Positions 61,333 through 64,000 of a stretch of DNA of 64,000 bases are shown here, piece by piece; position 1 is the first letter of the stretch, and each line of letters begins with the position of its first letter. Where the stretch lies: contig VXAZ01008170.1 in assembly GCA_013399875.1 (NCBI GenBank), forward strand, positions 992,001 to 1,056,000, in the 5' to 3' direction. The stretch is from Gymnorhina tibicen (Eukaryota > Chordata > Aves > Passeriformes > Artamidae). The notes under the pieces were generated by a model. The model had not been told where the DNA came from. It worked only from the letters and a program-made list of their open reading frames with translations, and made no database searches. The position numbers were made by a program, and so were the translations under genes.

Positions 61333-64000
61333 GTCAGACTTACAGGCCTGCTAACTGATCTATCTGGATTCCCATTTTTAAGCAGCAGTACAATACTAGA
61401 AATGCTGGAGGACTGCGAGGAAGCTGTCTTTCAGCTACTGCTGAGAATGACCCAGGAGGTCCCTTACGTTTGCTTTCAGCAACACTTGGGAGCCATGTGG
61501 TCCAGGCTTGCTGAGCCTGTGAGTATTTTTCAAGGTTGCTTTTGTAATCCTCTGTGATTATGGATAGAGAACAAAGTTTTTGACCATCATTATATGGGAT
61601 GAGTATATCATCTGCCTCTTGCTCTTAGGAGCACAGGTTCCCAAGAGCAGGAGGGTGGCAACAAAAACACGCTGGAGCTGATCCAAGAGACCCAGAAATA
61701 CTCCAGAGAAATGTAACAAACCGAATCTGTGGTTTAGAACAGCTTTCACATGAAGGGAGACAAAAATAAACTAGGCTTCCTAGGCTTGGACAACAAAAGA
61801 CATAACAAAAAATAGCAGAGAAAAATTATTGGTTTATCACATCCAAGTAACCCAGTGACAACCAAACTACATTATCAGTAAGAATTTAAAATAAATGAGA
61901 AGGTTTTTTTTCTTAACACATAATTACATTTTAGAATTCATTGCTGTAGGGGATTGTAGGAGATAAAACTCAAATTCAGAAACACACTAGAAAGAGTAGT
62001 GAGCTGATTTGTGAATATGAATATTTTAACCAGAGGCGTGGCTGCTCAGGTACAAATGATACTGTAGAAGGATTTAGGTTACTGTTACACTTTGTACAAG
62101 GCATCTTTTCTTTTATCAAATCATGAGGGCTTTTTTCCTTATGTGGCATTGCTGATTTGCAGCAGAAGTATAAATACTTGATAAAGAAGGAATGAAGATT
62201 CCAGGGTGGGAACGCAGTGATAAATAACGTGAACCCTGGATAGAAAGACTGGATGGTCTTTACCTCTCTCCTAATAATATATGGATTATTTATGTTGCAG
62301 TATTATCATTCTAACACATTAAACTGTAGAAAGACTGATTTGTATCACTTGCAGATAAGGATGATGCTTTCTGTTGAAATGATTTAATCTCATTTAATCA
62401 TTTTATCTGTTTGGGTACACATCAGTTCAGAGAACTCTCTATGAGAGAGCGCCAGTGAAAGCAAAAATTGGAAAGCCAACTAGAGTGGAACAGATACTGC
62501 CTCACCAAATAGAAAGTACATATAGAAAAAATGTGATCAAGAGAACAAAGTTAATGGCCTTTGGGTCCCTCAGCTTTAGCTACACACTGAAGATGTGGTG
62601 GGTCTCCATCAGATGAAGCCCACAGAATACTGCAAATCACATGCAAAATGAGGGTGAGAAAAAGAAAGTGGATGAGAAAGCAAGACTTTTCCCTGCCTAC
62701 AGCTCTTAACACTTTGGCAAGGCACTTGTCATCAGGACTAGTCCTCCTTGGAAAGGGCAGATCCTTCATCAGAGCCTCATATCCCTGGAGAAGGAGCCTT
62801 GTTCCAGAAGCTTTGAGCAGAGGGATGCAAACCACTCTCCCTTCACTCCCTCCCCATCACAGCTGGTACATACTCAACCCTGCAACTCCAGTACTTCTGG
62901 AGGTGAAACAAGTGTGTGATGGTGGCAGGCCTTAATTTTTTTGTGTTTTCTTCTGAAATTCCCCTCCACCAGTTTTCAACATGTATGCTTAAATGTGGCA
63001 ATAAGGGGAAAGATTCATCTGCCTTGCAGAATTGGCCATAATAAATGTTTCTGGAAGAAAATTTTTAGCAGACTTGTTACACTTCTAAATATATTCACTA
63101 GCTCCTTGCAAAAACTAGCTCATTACCTCATCACCTAGTGTGTGCTTTTGTCATTGCAAAATTGCTCTTGTGTTGCAGTTACTTAAACACCAGCACACTA
63201 CCTGCACTCAGTTTGGCCTGTGGCTTGCCATCATCACAGCTGCTCGGGTTGGTTTTGGTTTTGGCTTTAATCCTCAGCAAAGGTGGTAGTGTCTTGCCAG
63301 CAGACTTGCTAGGACAGTAAAAAACCCCTGCTTGAAAGTCATCCCCCATCCAGTGTGTGCACCCTGCTCTTGTGGACTGCCCATTTGGGAACAAATCCAA
63401 AATCACACCAGCAGCAGAGACGTGCTGCAGCTGGGGCACTGGAGGAAATTTCTTTTGCCAGTGCCAGAGATGGGAGGAAGTGGAGAGAGAATTTTTTTAA
63501 TCTTTGTGACACCTATGTCCTCTTCTGTTTTCCAAAGGTCTGTTGAGCCCACCTTTCAGAGGGAGATGAAGATCTGGAGAAGGGAAGGTGAAGAGTTTAG
63601 GGGAACAGTTACGGGGAACAACTGGAGCCTCTGTTTGGTACCTGGTGAAAGATGTCAACCTGACCAGAGAGCTGTGTGTGCTTGGAATATTCAAAGTTCT
63701 CTGTGCTGCTGAGGACTTTGAGCTACCTCTCATAATGGTCCAGTCCATTAAATCTGAGCAGTTAGTTTCTCTGAGAGCCTTTGGCACAGGACTTTGACAA
63801 CAACTTTTTGGAAATCTCAATCCCTGTGTCCTCAGGATAGCCCTAATCTCAGGGGTTTTGCTCCTTCAGAGAACTCCACCAAATGCAGATTCCATGGCTT
63901 GTCTTTGCAAGGGCTGAGCCTTTCACTTTGCACTGCATTCTAGTCTTTGTAGAATTCCTTGCAATTTTCCTTGTACACATGTCAGGCTGCTGTTTCTTGG
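61333..64000. other. Intergenic DNA to the window end, one exon-like segment
   Basis: No gene recognised. The left part (61333-61518, + strand) is open and is followed by a consensus donor; see the findings. The rest is ordinary AT-rich DNA with patches of average composition at 62,540-62,940 and 63,180-63,800. Open frames of up to 126 codons (63332-63712, +) have no known domain. Confidence 0.45.

Noticed and set aside
63332..63797. Overlapping open frames near the right end (up to 126 codons)
   Set aside because: Frames are open on both strands, no domain is recognised, and there are no convincing splice boundaries.
1..64000. CRISPR arrays, operons, tRNA or rRNA genes, toxin or defence systems
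   Set aside because: No regularly spaced repeats, clover-leaf-like sequences or gene clusters were seen; the window is ordinary vertebrate nuclear DNA.

Overview
This is nuclear DNA from a vertebrate, almost certainly a bird. Two exons of a clearly recognisable vertebrate gene, LPCAT1, lie on the minus strand at the left end. The rest is AT-rich, CpG-poor, non-coding DNA with scattered CR1 LINE fragments that carry the typical avian CR1 3' end, plus one LTR-like element of a type I remember from non-galliform (neoavian) birds. The bird assignment rests on the CR1 copies and low repeat load; the neoavian assignment is weaker and rests on memory of that LTR.

Layout. Positions 1 to about 9,016 hold the 5' part of LPCAT1 (lysophosphatidylcholine acyltransferase 1), read right to left. 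There is an intron fragment (1-1214), coding exon 3 with the HX4D acyltransferase motif (1215-1429), intron 2, coding exon 2 with the membrane-anchoring hydrophobic segment (2973-3115), a long intron 1, and a CpG-dense promoter island. The island is interrupted by a 467-base assembly gap (8550-9016), where the missing first coding exon and start codon most likely lie. The two exons join in frame with consensus splice sites, and no break is seen.

From about 9.3 kb to 64 kb I find no supportable gene. In other vertebrates the promoter side of LPCAT1 faces MRPL36, NDUFS6 and the IRX4/IRX2/IRX1 cluster, but I see no exon of MRPL36 or NDUFS6. This stretch is therefore best read as the intergenic region upstream of LPCAT1. 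It holds eight recognisable CR1 fragments (none before 25 kb), one solo LTR with an internal deletion, several simple repeats, two short tandem duplications, a perfect 26-bp palindrome, and a few AT-rich segments with clustered homeodomain or POU-type sequences that could be conserved regulatory elements.

I found no operon, CRISPR array, tRNA or rRNA gene, or new multi-gene system. The most useful points are the gap over the promoter and first exon, the palindromic POU-like site near 28.0 kb, the candidate enhancer stretches, and an isolated exon-like open segment near 61.4 kb.
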